NCBI GenBank assembly: GCA_031263015.1
Contig: JAISGN010000002.1
Coordinates: 1-64,000 of the forward strand
Direction: 5' to 3'
DNA length: 64,000 nucleotides
DNA from: Bacteroidales bacterium
GTDB lineage: Bacteria; Bacteroidota; Bacteroidia; Bacteroidales; P3
The notes below the pieces were generated by a model. It ran no database searches and was not told where the DNA came from. It saw only the letters and a program-made list of their open reading frames with translations. Position numbers and translations under genes: made by a program. The first letter of the stretch is position 1. Each line of letters opens with the position of its first letter. Shown here piece after piece: positions 42,024-50,805 of this stretch.

Positions 42024-43391
42024 ATGTTGATAGATTTGATATATCCGGCTTCCACGAGCGGTAGCCATAATTACTCAAGCGAACCTCCATTGGGTCCAAT
42101 TGCATTATATTCTTCTCTGCCTGAAGAATACAGAAAAAATGTAAGGTTCCTTGATAGTACAATAATGCAACAATCTGAAATTGAGAGAAATGTTGAGCAA
42201 AGAAAAGCAGAGATAGTTGCTATAAGTTGTACTACTTACAATTACCCAAATGCACTGAAAGTAGCAGAGATTGCAAAAGAGCATCATGCACATGTTATTT
42301 GTGGAGGCATTCATATAACGCATTGTCGGGATGCTATTCTTGGTAAAATGCAAAAAGGGGAAAGACCTATAGACTTTTTAGTAACAGGCTACGGAGAACC
42401 TGCGCTTACTCCCATAATAACGGCATTAATAAATAAATCAACTTTTGAAAATATTCCAAATCTCAGCTATATTCTCAATGGAAAAATTATTATAAATACT
42501 TTAGAAAATAAGAAAAGTGGTTGCGATATTTTATCAATACCAATGAATTATGAACTAATAGATTTCAAAGCATATAGTTCATATTTCAAGCCACAAGGAC
42601 GATTGAGTAATGTAACAATGGTAGGCTCCACATATACCCAAAGAGGCTGCGCTTATGCCGGAAAACAAAAATGTTCGTTTTGCTCCATTGAACAAATAAA
42701 CTTAATGCGCTCACCGGAATTATTTGGACAAGACCTTATTACGCTTATTTCAAAAGGGGTGGATCATGTGCGGATTACCGATGCTGATTTTACCAAAGAC
42801 ATTAAGCACATGGAGAAAATTACAAACATGGCAAGCAAAGTTTTTGAAGAGACAGGGAAACGCTCTATCTTTCATTGTTTTGCCCGCGCAGATGAAATCA
42901 CGCCTCAAAAGATAGATATCCTTAAACGATTAAATGCTGTCTCACTAATGATTGGTTACGAATCCGGTAGCGATACGATGCTTTCTACAATGAATAAACA
43001 CCTTACGAGACAAGATAATTTGCAAGGCACAAGGTTGTTAAAGGACTCTGGAATTGAAGTGATTAATGGAGGACTTGTGCTTGGAGCTGAAGGAGAAACC
43101 GAAGCCACCCTTGCCGAGACAATGGATTTCTTAAAAGAATTAAAACAGATTAACAATACAACAACTATGGTTGCAACGCCCCTCATTCCATTGCCAGGAT
43201 CCACTTGTTTTAAGAAACTATTACAAAAATATCCATACTTGAAAAGTAAAGATGTTTTTAATATTAGAGAGTTGGTAGAGTTGTGGAATCACTATTTTTG
43301 TGATGTTTCTCTAAATCGTCTAATTGAAATCTGTGCTGAAATTGAAAAGATATACACAATAGGCATTTGTTTAGTTGATTTCAAAAAATAA
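42024..43391 (+). CDS. B12-binding-domain-type radical SAM protein with CX7CX2C cluster
   Basis: The 455-residue protein has an N-terminal Rossmann-like domain of the cobalamin-binding class (PPLGPIALYSSLP, VICGGIHITH, FLVTGYGEPAL). A radical SAM core follows. The cluster cysteines are Cys209, Cys217 and Cys220 (RGCAYAGKQKCSFCSIEQ), spaced CX7CX2C instead of CX3CX2C, a spacing I recall from RiPP-maturation radical SAM enzymes. Later marks are VRITDADFT and LMIGYESGSDTML. The canonical B12 D-x-H-x-x-G is not evident. It may methylate or rearrange the imported compound; this is inference. It begins one base after the stop of the membrane gene. Confidence 0.82.
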   Translation: MLIDLIYPASTSGSHNYSSEPPLGPIALYSSLPEEYRKNVRFLDSTIMQQSEIERNVEQRKAEIVAISCTTYNYPNALKVAEIAKEHHAHVICGGIHITHCRDAILGKMQKGERPIDFLVTGYGEPALTPIITALINKSTFENIPNLSYILNGKIIINTLENKKSGCDILSIPMNYELIDFKAYSSYFKPQGRLSNVTMVGSTYTQRGCAYAGKQKCSFCSIEQINLMRSPELFGQDLITLISKGVDHVRITDADFTKDIKHMEKITNMASKVFEETGKRSIFHCFARADEITPQKIDILKRLNAVSLMIGYESGSDTMLSTMNKHLTRQDNLQGTRLLKDSGIEVINGGLVLGAEGETEATLAETMDFLKELKQINNTTTMVATPLIPLPGSTCFKKLLQKYPYLKSKDVFNIRELVELWNHYFCDVSLNRLIEICAEIEKIYTIGICLVDFKK

Positions 43392-43430
43392 CTTCACTCG
43401 CATTTCGTATAGATAGCCACAAATAGAAAA

Positions 43431-43458
43431 TTGAAATCTGCAAAAAATAATACCTTTG
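43431..43458 (+). promoter_or_regulatory. orphan promoter-like sequence pointing at the ahcY terminator
   Basis: TTG (43431-43433), 17 nt, TACCTTTG (43451-43458), plus strand. No gene follows on this strand for more than 1.6 kb; only a 16-codon frame at 43496 lies ahead. It may drive a short RNA antisense to the 3' end of ahcY. Confidence 0.4.
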
Positions 43459-43495
43459 CCGCTAATACGTTTTTATCGGAGAACAATAATATTTA

Positions 43496-43538
43496 ATGAA
43501 AACAAAAACGGCAGATTGTTTATTTATAATCTGCCGTT
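43496..43538 (-). terminator. Rho-independent terminator of ahcY
   Basis: Perfect 11-bp stem AACGGCAGATT / AATCTGCCGTT (43507-43517 and 43528-43538). On the minus strand a TTTTTGTTTT tract follows, about 27 nt after the ahcY stop. Confidence 0.85.
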
Positions 43539-43564
43539 CGTTATAATAAGAATTATGCTATGGT

Positions 43565-44974
43565 TTAGTAGCGATAATGCTCTGCCTTATATGGTCCGTC
43601 AACATTGACGCCTATATATTCTGCTTGCTCAGGTGTGAGGCGAGTCAATTTAACACCTATGCGTTCCAAATGCAGTCTTGCCACCTCTTCATCCAAGTGT
43701 TTCGGCAGGCGATATACCCCTATTTCATGCTGATGTTGCCATAAATCTATCTGTGCCAAAGTCTGATTGGTGAAAGAGTTGCTCATAACAAACGAAGGGT
43801 GACCGGTAGCACAGCCGAGATTAACCAAGCGACCTTCAGCAAGAAGGTAAATACAATGTCCATCGGCAAAGATATACTTATCCGTTTGAGGTTTGATGTT
43901 TATCTTTCGTATACCGTCCCATTGTTCCAAACGCTCTACCTGTATCTCATTGTCAAAATGACCTATGTTGCATACTATTGCCTCGTCTTTCATATTAGCC
44001 ATATCTTCGGCTGTTATAACATCACGATTGCCGGTAGTAGTAACGAAAATGTTTCCATGCTTTAAGGCGTCCTTTAAAGTAGTAACTTCAAAGCCCTCCA
44101 TCGCTGCCTGCAATGCACATATAGGGTCTATCTCGGTTACAATCACTCTTGCACCATATCCTTGCATACTTCGCGCACAGCCTTTTCCAACATCGCCATA
44201 TCCGCAAACAACAACTACCTTTCCGGCTATCATTACATCCGTAGCACGCTTAATTCCGTCCGCAAGAGATTCTCTGCACCCGTAGAGGTTGTCAAATTTG
44301 CTCTTTGTAACCGAGTCATTGACGTTGATGGCAGGAATAAGCAACTCTCCTTTTTCCATCATTTGGTATAATCTATGCACACCTGTGGTTGTCTCTTCCG
44401 ACACGCCACGCAATTCTTTTATAATGCCGTGCCATTTCTGAGGTTCGTTACGATGAATGGTTTTAAGTACATTAAGGATTATTGCTTCCTCAGCATTTCC
44501 CGGTGTGTTATCAAAAAGCGACGGATTTTCTTCGGCGTAAAATCCCTTATGGACAAGTAACGTAGCATCTCCCCCATCATCAACAATCAAGTTTGGTCCT
44601 TTTCCATCGGCAAACGTAAGCGCCATTGCGGTACATTCCCAATATTCTTCCAAAGACTCTCCTTTCCATGCGAAAACAGGCACACCGCTTTTGGCAATTG
44701 CTGCCGCTGCATGGTCCTGAGTAGAGAATATATTGCAGGATGCCCAACGTACATCGGCTCCAAGAGCAGTTAATGTTTCTATAAGTACAGCGGTTTGAAT
44801 GGTCATGTGCAACGACCCTGTTATTCTTGCACCTTTCAACGGCTTTTGCGAACCATATTTTTCTCTCAATGCCATCAGTCCCGGCATCTCTTTCTCTGCT
44901 ATTTCTATCTCTTTGCGTCCGAAATCGGCAAGCGACATATCAGCGACTTTGTACTTTAATGTGTAATCAATCAT
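43565..44974 (-). CDS. ahcY: adenosylhomocysteinase
   Basis: The 469-residue protein has the SAH hydrolase hallmarks: [53 protein letters not shown] (NAD site) and [10 protein letters not shown], ending in the conserved PYKAEHYRY. It splits S-adenosylhomocysteine to adenosine and homocysteine, relieving methyltransferase inhibition. It stands alone and converges on the operon that contains the radical SAM protein. The length fits the bacterial form with the about 40-residue insert. Confidence 0.96.
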   Translation of the reverse strand: MIDYTLKYKVADMSLADFGRKEIEIAEKEMPGLMALREKYGSQKPLKGARITGSLHMTIQTAVLIETLTALGADVRWASCNIFSTQDHAAAAIAKSGVPVFAWKGESLEEYWECTAMALTFADGKGPNLIVDDGGDATLLVHKGFYAEENPSLFDNTPGNAEEAIILNVLKTIHRNEPQKWHGIIKELRGVSEETTTGVHRLYQMMEKGELLIPAINVNDSVTKSKFDNLYGCRESLADGIKRATDVMIAGKVVVVCGYGDVGKGCARSMQGYGARVIVTEIDPICALQAAMEGFEVTTLKDALKHGNIFVTTTGNRDVITAEDMANMKDEAIVCNIGHFDNEIQVERLEQWDGIRKINIKPQTDKYIFADGHCIYLLAEGRLVNLGCATGHPSFVMSNSFTNQTLAQIDLWQHQHEIGVYRLPKHLDEEVARLHLERIGVKLTRLTPEQAEYIGVNVDGPYKAEHYRY

Positions 44975-45030
44975 ATTCTTTTAGTCTGTTTTGTTTTTGT
45001 TCTTGATTTATTATGCAAAAATACAACTTT

Positions 45031-45061
45031 TTTGCTATTATTGAAAATAGTTGTAAATTTG
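45031..45061 (+). promoter_or_regulatory. Bacteroides-type promoter of glyA
   Basis: TTTG (45031-45034), 19 nt, TAAATTTG (45054-45061), about 65 nt before ATG 45128. A weaker minus-strand TATTTTTG at 45023-45016 may serve ahcY. Confidence 0.65.
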
Positions 45062-45127
45062 CAGTCATTAAGAATAATCATTACAGCGATAAAACATACT
45101 TAACAAACAGATAATTTTTTAATAATT

Positions 45128-46408
45128 ATGACAAGAGATACACTAATCTTTGACCTTATTAATAAGGAAAGACAACGTCAGACTCAAGGTATTGAGTTGA
45201 TTGCTTCTGAGAATTTCGTTTCCGAACAGGTAATGGAAGCAATGGGTTCGGTTATGACCAACAAATATGCTGAAGGCTACCCCGGCAAACGCTATTACGG
45301 AGGCTGTCAAATAGTAGATATGAGTGAGCAAGTTGCTATTGACAGGGCGAAACAACTATTCGGCGCCTGCTGGGCAAATGTTCAACCGCATTCGGGAGCA
45401 CAGGCAAATATGGCTGTCTTCTTTGCATGCTTGCAACCTGGAGATACGTTTATGGGACTTGACCTGAATCATGGCGGACACCTTTCTCACGGCTCACCGG
45501 TAAATATTTCAGGTACGTATTTTCATCAAATATCTTACGGAGTCAGTGAGGCGACAGGCATCATTGATTATGATATGATGGAACAGCGAGCTATTGAAGG
45601 CAAACCAAAGTTAATTATCGGAGGAGCTTCTGCCTATTCACGTGATTGGGATTGGGCAAGAATGCGTGCTATTGCCGACAAAATAGGAGCAATACTTATG
45701 GGAGACATATCTCACCCTGCTGGATTGATTGCAAAAGGAGAACTGAACAATGCGGTGAAATATTGCCATATTGTTACGACTACAACCCATAAAACATTGA
45801 GAGGACCAAGAGGTGGTTTGATTTTAATGGGCGAAGACTTTGATAACCCATGGGGAAAGACTACTCCAAAAGGCGAGATTAAAAAGATGTCTGCAATATT
45901 AGACTCAGCCGTTTTTCCGGGATGCCAAGGCGGACCGTTGGAACACGTGATTGCTGCAAAGGCTGTTGCTTTCGGCGAAGCATTAACGGAAGATTACACA
46001 AAATACATTAAACAGGTTAGAGCGAATGCAAAGGCTATGGCGGAAGCATTTGTTAATAAAGGCTACAAAGTAATTTCCGGCGGAACAGATAATCATTTAA
46101 TGTTGATAGACCTTCGTACCAAATTTCCAGAACTTACTGGTAAGGTTGCGGAAAACACATTGGTGAAAGCCGATATTACTATTAATAAAAATATGGTGCC
46201 TTTTGACTCACGCTCTCCTTTCCAGACATCAGGCATACGCGTCGGCACGCCGGCGATTACAACTCGTGGCTTGAAAGAAGCAGATATGCCTGTGATAGTT
46301 GATATGATTGATGCAATACTTTGCGATACGACAAACGAAGAACTAATTAATGCCACACGCAAACACGTTAATGATATGATGTCATCACGTCCTCTTTTTG
46401 CTTGGTAA
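45128..46408 (+). CDS. glyA: serine hydroxymethyltransferase
   Basis: The 426-residue protein shows [20 protein letters not shown], the substrate-channel [17 protein letters not shown], the PLP lysine motif [16 protein letters not shown] and [15 protein letters not shown]. It interconverts serine and glycine, feeding one-carbon units to tetrahydrofolate. It is monocistronic, with its own promoter and terminator. Confidence 0.97.
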   Translation: MTRDTLIFDLINKERQRQTQGIELIASENFVSEQVMEAMGSVMTNKYAEGYPGKRYYGGCQIVDMSEQVAIDRAKQLFGACWANVQPHSGAQANMAVFFACLQPGDTFMGLDLNHGGHLSHGSPVNISGTYFHQISYGVSEATGIIDYDMMEQRAIEGKPKLIIGGASAYSRDWDWARMRAIADKIGAILMGDISHPAGLIAKGELNNAVKYCHIVTTTTHKTLRGPRGGLILMGEDFDNPWGKTTPKGEIKKMSAILDSAVFPGCQGGPLEHVIAAKAVAFGEALTEDYTKYIKQVRANAKAMAEAFVNKGYKVISGGTDNHLMLIDLRTKFPELTGKVAENTLVKADITINKNMVPFDSRSPFQTSGIRVGTPAITTRGLKEADMPVIVDMIDAILCDTTNEELINATRKHVNDMMSSRPLFAW

Positions 46409-46438
46409 AGAAACAAGATTCTATTTAACCATTATAAT

Positions 46439-46475
46439 AAGCCCAATGACTGAATTGTTGTTGGGCTTTTGCTTT
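46439..46475 (+). terminator. Rho-independent terminator of glyA
   Basis: AAGCCCAA (46439-46446) pairs with TTGGGCTT (46461-46468), followed by TTGCTTTT. Confidence 0.75.
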
Positions 46476-46530
46476 TCAGATTATTTTTATATCACATTAA
46501 GACAAGCAGATACGACAATATTCTTATACA

Positions 46531-46668
46531 ACGCCGTTTGTCAAAAATAAAACAGCCTTTCGTTCGCACCAAACAGCCTTTTGTAAAATTTAAACAGCCT
46601 TTTAGAAAAATAAAACAGCGTTTGGCTGGAAAATAATGTCAGTGCGACACGCACAAACAGCCTACGAC
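46531..46668. repeat. dispersed 21-bp repeat array with head motif
   Basis: AAACAGCC or AAACAGCG words recur every 21 bp at least five times, separated by 13-bp variable, AT-rich linkers. The right end carries the head AATAATGTCAGTGCGACACG, also found at 50752 and, inverted, at 59811. It fills most of the 46409-46729 gap. Confidence 0.88.
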
Positions 46669-46691
46669 AAAAATGAAACATATTTTTTTCG

Positions 46692-46699
46692 TATTTTTG
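46692..46699 (+). promoter_or_regulatory. -7 box before the GlcNAc-kinase-like gene
   Basis: TATTTTTG lies inside a longer open frame that starts at 46673. Transcription would begin after that codon, so the gene start is ATG 46730. Confidence 0.5.
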
Positions 46700-46729
46700 C
46701 CACCTAAACATTTAAGCAAATCAAACAAA

Positions 46730-47575
46730 ATGATACTTATTGCCGATAGCGGCTCAACGAAAACCGATTGGTGTTTAATAAATGAAGATAAGAAACGTTT
46801 TTACTTTCGTTCCAAAGGATTGAATCCGTACAACATAAGCATGGAAAATGCAAAGACGGAAATAGAAACGGCTGTCGTACCGAATATATGTGATGAGGTT
46901 AAAACGATTGTTTTTTACGGCTCGGGATGCTCGGCAAAAGTGAAGCAGGAAGAAGTAAAGGCTATTTTGGAACCTTATTTCCCGTCGGCAACAATTGAGA
47001 TTGAGCACGATTTAATGGGGGCTGCCCGCGCCACATGCGGCAAAGAAGCCGGGATATGTGCAATTCTCGGCACCGGTTCCAACTCTTGTCTCTATGATGG
47101 CAAGAATATTGTCGGCAATGTGCCTGCTCTGGGATATGTTCTTTGCGATGAAGGCGCCGGAACGAATATAGGGAAAGTGCTTTTAAGGAATTATTTACGT
47201 CATCTTATGCCTCAGGACGTTAATACTATGTTCGCAAAAGAATTTGCAGGCGAAGAATCGGATTTTCTCAACAGATTATATAAGGGAGAACTGCCTAATT
47301 ATTATCTTGCTTCGTTTGCAAAATTTGCAATGGACAATCAGCACAACGAATATTTAAGAGGTATTATTGAAAAGGCATTTGATGATTTTTTTATTAATCA
47401 AATTATTTGTTATCCGCAATATAATAAATATCCTATCAATGTCGTTGGTTCTATTGGCTACTTGGCAAAAGATATATTCGGCAATGTTGCAAAGCGATAC
47501 GGCGTTTCGGTTAATAAGGTGGTACAAGCACCGCTTGATGAGTTGATTGCTTACCATTGTTGCATTGATTCGTAA
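46730..47575 (+). CDS. BadF/BcrA-type N-acetylglucosamine kinase-like ATPase
   Basis: The 281-residue protein has ASKHA-fold marks: LIADSGSTKTDWCLINED (phosphate 1), YGSGCSAKVKQEEV, EHDLMGAARATCG, ICAILGTGSNSCLYDG (phosphate 2) and GYVLCDEGAGTNIGKVLL. This set matches Bacteroidetes GlcNAc-kinase-like proteins of the BadF/BadG group, which phosphorylate amino sugars during cell-wall or chitin recycling. An in-frame ATG at 46673 would add 19 residues (MKHIFFVFLPP). I reject it because the family starts at MILIAD and a -7 box lies inside the extension. Confidence 0.88.
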   Translation: MILIADSGSTKTDWCLINEDKKRFYFRSKGLNPYNISMENAKTEIETAVVPNICDEVKTIVFYGSGCSAKVKQEEVKAILEPYFPSATIEIEHDLMGAARATCGKEAGICAILGTGSNSCLYDGKNIVGNVPALGYVLCDEGAGTNIGKVLLRNYLRHLMPQDVNTMFAKEFAGEESDFLNRLYKGELPNYYLASFAKFAMDNQHNEYLRGIIEKAFDDFFINQIICYPQYNKYPINVVGSIGYLAKDIFGNVAKRYGVSVNKVVQAPLDELIAYHCCIDS

Positions 47576-47668
47576 TGTTTATTCCAAGAAAAACTATTAT
47601 ATTAAAATATTTTATGTACTTTTGCCATAGATTTAGTAAAATAAAAAAACAAACGACTAAATTATTTT

Positions 47669-48970
47669 ATGAGTAAAATTGATGTATTGTTAGGCTTACA
47701 GTGGGGAGATGAAGGAAAAGGAAAAATTGTAGATGTTCTAACGCCAAAATATGATATTATAGCACGCTTTCAAGGCGGACCAAATGCAGGACATACCCTT
47801 GAATTTGATGGAATCAAGCATGTATTGCATATTATTCCCTCAGGAATTTTTCATAAAGAAAAATCAAACCTGATAGGTAATGGAGTATTAATAGAACCTG
47901 TGATTTTCAAACAGGAAATTGAGAGTCTGAAAAGTAAAGGTATTGATGCCGTAACCAATCTTCTCATATCAAACAAGGCAAATCTTATACTGCCTACACA
48001 TAGATTGACAGACGCAGCCAATGAAACCTATAAAGGTTCGTCAAAGATAGGTTCAACATTAAAAGGTATAGGACCTGCATACACAGATAAGGTTGCACGA
48101 ATAGCAATGAGGGTTGGCGATATTCTAAACGATAATTACAAGCAGGTTTATGACAAATTAAAAGCCAGTCATATAAGACACATAACTTCTTTGGGCTTTA
48201 ACTTGAATAGTTTTCAAATAGACGGCATATCTTTTGAGGAATATGAACAATTATGGCTCAAATCGCTTGATTTTTTGAAGAAATTCCGAATCATAGACAG
48301 CGAATACTGGCTCAATGATGCACTCAACAGCGGCAAAAAAGTCTTAGCAGAAGGAGCACAAGGAGCAATGCTAGACATAGATTTTGGTTCTTATCCATTT
48401 GTTACTTCTTCCAGTACAATTACAGCAGGAGTTTGCACAGGATTGGGTGTTGCCCCTTCAAGAATAGGCAATGTATTCGGTATTTGCAAGGCTTATTGCA
48501 CAAGAGTTGGAAGCGGACCTTTTCCCACGGAACTATTTGATGAGAATGGCTCTCTATTAAGAGAAAAAGGAAAAGAATACGGCTCTACAACAGGCAGACC
48601 TCGTCGCTGTGGATGGATTGACTTGCCTGCATTGAAGTACAGCTGTATGCTTAATGGCGTTACACATCTTGTAATAATGAAGACAGATGTGTTAAATGAC
48701 TTTTCTCAGATAAACGTTTGCGATAAGTATGAAATCAATAAGAATATTACAGACAAGTTTCCCTTTAATATTTCAACCGAAGATATAAAGCCTCTTTATT
48801 CTTCATATCAAGGATGGAAACAAGATATTAAAGGAATAAATGAATACTCAAAATTACCTTCCGCAATGAAACAATATATTACCGCATTAGAAGAAAAAAT
48901 GGGTATTAAGGTAGCTGTAATTTCTACCAGTCCTGATAGAAAAGATACTATTTACAAAGAAAACATATAA
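47669..48970 (+). CDS. purA: adenylosuccinate synthetase
   Basis: The 433-residue protein has GLQWGDEGKGKIVDVL (the GTP loop), ARFQGGPNAGHT, STLKGIGPAYTDK, AEGAQGAMLDIDFGSYPFVT and TGRPRRCGWIDLPALKYS. It commits IMP to AMP synthesis using GTP and aspartate. A weak -7 box TACTTTTG lies at 47617-47624. The next gene begins 4 nt after it and is probably co-transcribed. Confidence 0.97.
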   Translation: MSKIDVLLGLQWGDEGKGKIVDVLTPKYDIIARFQGGPNAGHTLEFDGIKHVLHIIPSGIFHKEKSNLIGNGVLIEPVIFKQEIESLKSKGIDAVTNLLISNKANLILPTHRLTDAANETYKGSSKIGSTLKGIGPAYTDKVARIAMRVGDILNDNYKQVYDKLKASHIRHITSLGFNLNSFQIDGISFEEYEQLWLKSLDFLKKFRIIDSEYWLNDALNSGKKVLAEGAQGAMLDIDFGSYPFVTSSSTITAGVCTGLGVAPSRIGNVFGICKAYCTRVGSGPFPTELFDENGSLLREKGKEYGSTTGRPRRCGWIDLPALKYSCMLNGVTHLVIMKTDVLNDFSQINVCDKYEINKNITDKFPFNISTEDIKPLYSSYQGWKQDIKGINEYSKLPSAMKQYITALEEKMGIKVAVISTSPDRKDTIYKENI

Positions 48971-48974
48971 AAAT

Positions 48975-50054
48975 ATGAAAAAAATCTTTTTAACCTTATT
49001 ATTATCATTTATAATCTTAGGAGTGAATGCTCAGCAAAAGTTAAGATTATCGGATGTACCGCAAGAGGTAAGAATGGGTTTGGAAAATACCTATTCCGAT
49101 TACAAACTTATAGGATGGTTTTTTGAAACAGGGCAATACGTTGCCGAAATCAGCATAGATAATCAAGTTGGGCGTTGTTTCTTTACTGCGACAGGGAATT
49201 GGCAATTCACCATATTTAATGTAGCCGAAAGAGAGTTGCCCACATTAGTTGCTAATTATTTCATCAACAACTATCCTGGTTATCGCATAAAAAAATCAGA
49301 GTATATAGAAGATTTTAGCGGTGATAACTACTATCGCTTAATTATATCTATGAAAGGTGTCGGTCAAACGGAATATGAAATGATTTTTGACCCTCGCGGA
49401 AAACTTACAAAGACCAATGCACCAGACCCGTCTTTTGTAAAAAAAGATTATATCGCTCGCTTAAATCCCGAAGACATAGAAAGAAAACAAAAGAAGATGG
49501 CTGAACGGGACGGAGAACTCAATGGCTACGGTTTAGAGATAGAAGACAAAAATGCAGACAACAAAAAATCTCAAAAAGTGGATATTGAAACTCCGGAAGC
49601 ATTGGAAACGACAAAGATTCCTGACGAAGTAACAAAAGCATTCACAAAAAAATACCCTCGTATTGAAGTTGAAGAATGGCAAAACGACAATAGCAACTAT
49701 CGTGCATTCTTTAAAAATCGTCAGGGCATAGATGTTGAAGCTGTATATACGCCTGAAGGTATGCTTATGAGCACTTCAACGACAATAGACCCCGATCGTT
49801 ATCCGAGAATGATATTAAAAGACCTTGATGAGCGCTATCCGAAGGCTAAAATAGAATTAATTCAAAAGATTGATTACGATTTGAAGTATCGTAAGAGCGT
49901 TACGGATAAGAAACTTGAACTTTATTTCTATGTTGAACTGAGTGAAAAGATTAAAAACAAGAAAGACCGCAAGTATATCAAATTAACTTATGACAAATCA
50001 TTCAAATATCAAGGTTTAGCGGGCTCTTCGGATGCTTATGAAGAAGAATTATAA
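48975..50054 (+). CDS. periplasmic PepSY-like (DUF2874-type) protein
   Basis: The 359-residue protein has a signal peptide (ending VNAQ) and what look like three PepSY-like repeats. Each starts from a 'P-x-x-V-x-x-x-F-x-x-x-Y/YP' helix: VPQEVRMGLENTYSDYK, IPDEVTKAFTKKYPRIEVE and ILKDLDERYPKAKIE. A Lys/Glu-rich linker (about 160-210) separates the first from the others. PepSY-like proteins of Bacteroidetes are exported and may inhibit proteases or bind peptidoglycan; the precise role is unknown. It is followed by a strong terminator. Confidence 0.8.
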   Translation: MKKIFLTLLLSFIILGVNAQQKLRLSDVPQEVRMGLENTYSDYKLIGWFFETGQYVAEISIDNQVGRCFFTATGNWQFTIFNVAERELPTLVANYFINNYPGYRIKKSEYIEDFSGDNYYRLIISMKGVGQTEYEMIFDPRGKLTKTNAPDPSFVKKDYIARLNPEDIERKQKKMAERDGELNGYGLEIEDKNADNKKSQKVDIETPEALETTKIPDEVTKAFTKKYPRIEVEEWQNDNSNYRAFFKNRQGIDVEAVYTPEGMLMSTSTTIDPDRYPRMILKDLDERYPKAKIELIQKIDYDLKYRKSVTDKKLELYFYVELSEKIKNKKDRKYIKLTYDKSFKYQGLAGSSDAYEEEL

Positions 50055-50063
50055 AACAGAAAG

Positions 50064-50098
50064 AAAGTCAGCCGACATCAAAGGCTGACTTTTTTTTT
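50064..50098 (+). terminator. Rho-independent terminator after purA-PepSY
   Basis: AAAGTCAGCC pairs with GGCTGACTTT over a 9-nt loop, followed by a run of nine or ten Ts. Confidence 0.92.
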
Positions 50099-50166
50099 CT
50101 CATACGACAATAAAATACTGCCAAACAGCCTTATATCCTCATAATCCCAACTTTTAATACCACAAA

Positions 50167-50265
50167 ATGACCTCCGAAATCTATAAATTCAAGGCTAAAA
50201 TCCGCAAAGCAATCAATAAAGACGGCGGAGATATGGTTTATGTTACTGTTGCGGCGATAGAATGA
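50167..50265 (+). CDS. 32-residue reading frame, possible DUF1905-like remnant, coupled to the YbaN-like gene
   Basis: MTSEIYKFKAKIRKAINKDG begins like the N-terminus of DUF1905 proteins (xIYxFxAxIxK). The protein then ends after 32 residues, with its TGA overlapping the next ATG (ATGA). It is either a truncated relic or a leader peptide that couples translation. I see no promoter of its own. Confidence 0.4.
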   Translation: MTSEIYKFKAKIRKAINKDGGDMVYVTVAAIE

Positions 50266-50636
50266 AGCGATACCTGTTTATATCTCTCGGAATCCTGAGC
50301 ATAGCGTTGGGAACACTTGGAATAATCGTACCTGTCTTGCCAACAACTCCATTTATGTTGCTTTCCGCATGGTTATTTGCTAAAAGTTCAAAACGTCTTA
50401 ACTTTCTGTTGCTGCACAACAAAGTTTTCGGAAAATACATCAAAGATTACGTGGAGCGAAAGCCCATTCCGATACGGCGAAAAGTCGTTAGCATTGCTTT
50501 TTTGTGGGCAGGCATCGGCACAAGCCTTTATTTTGCAACTCTCAAATGGTGGATTATTGTCCTGTTGCTTGTTATCGGCGTAGCGGTAAGCCTTCATATC
50601 GCAACATTAGGAAGATGCCGCAAAACCAACTCTTAA
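50262..50636 (+). CDS. YbaN-family (DUF454) inner-membrane protein
   Basis: The 124-residue protein has the DUF454 signature: GILSIALGTLGIIVPVLPTT, PFMLLSAWLFAKSSKR, and the HNKVFGKYIKDY segment between helices, with two more helices near the end. YbaN proteins are small inner-membrane proteins of unknown function. It overlaps a 32-codon frame that may be translated first. A 21-bp repeat array follows. Confidence 0.88.
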   Translation: MKRYLFISLGILSIALGTLGIIVPVLPTTPFMLLSAWLFAKSSKRLNFLLLHNKVFGKYIKDYVERKPIPIRRKVVSIAFLWAGIGTSLYFATLKWWIIVLLLVIGVAVSLHIATLGRCRKTNS

Positions 50637-50659
50637 TTATTCATATTGATATGCGGCTT

Positions 50660-50795
50660 GCTAAAAATGAAAGGCTGTTTGGTTAAAATAAAACGGCGTT
50701 TCGTTAAAATAAAACAGCCTTTTAGAAAAATAGAACAGGCTCTTAATAAAAAATAATGTCAGTCCGACACGAACAAATGGCGTTTCGTTAAAACC
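50660..50795. repeat. dispersed 21-bp repeat array with head motif
   Basis: Units AAAGGCTGTTTGG, AAAACGGCGTTTCG and AAAACAGCCTTTTAG step by 21 bp. They are followed by AATAATGTCAGTCCGACACG (50752-50771), the head shared with 46632 and 59811. It lies between the YbaN-like gene and the convergent ygiQ gene. Confidence 0.85.
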
Positions 50796-50805
50796 GAATA
50801 AGACC

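Noticed and set aside
43496-43546. 16-codon frame after the orphan promoter
   Set aside because: Its codons are the arms of the ahcY terminator hairpin, so the sequence is explained without coding.
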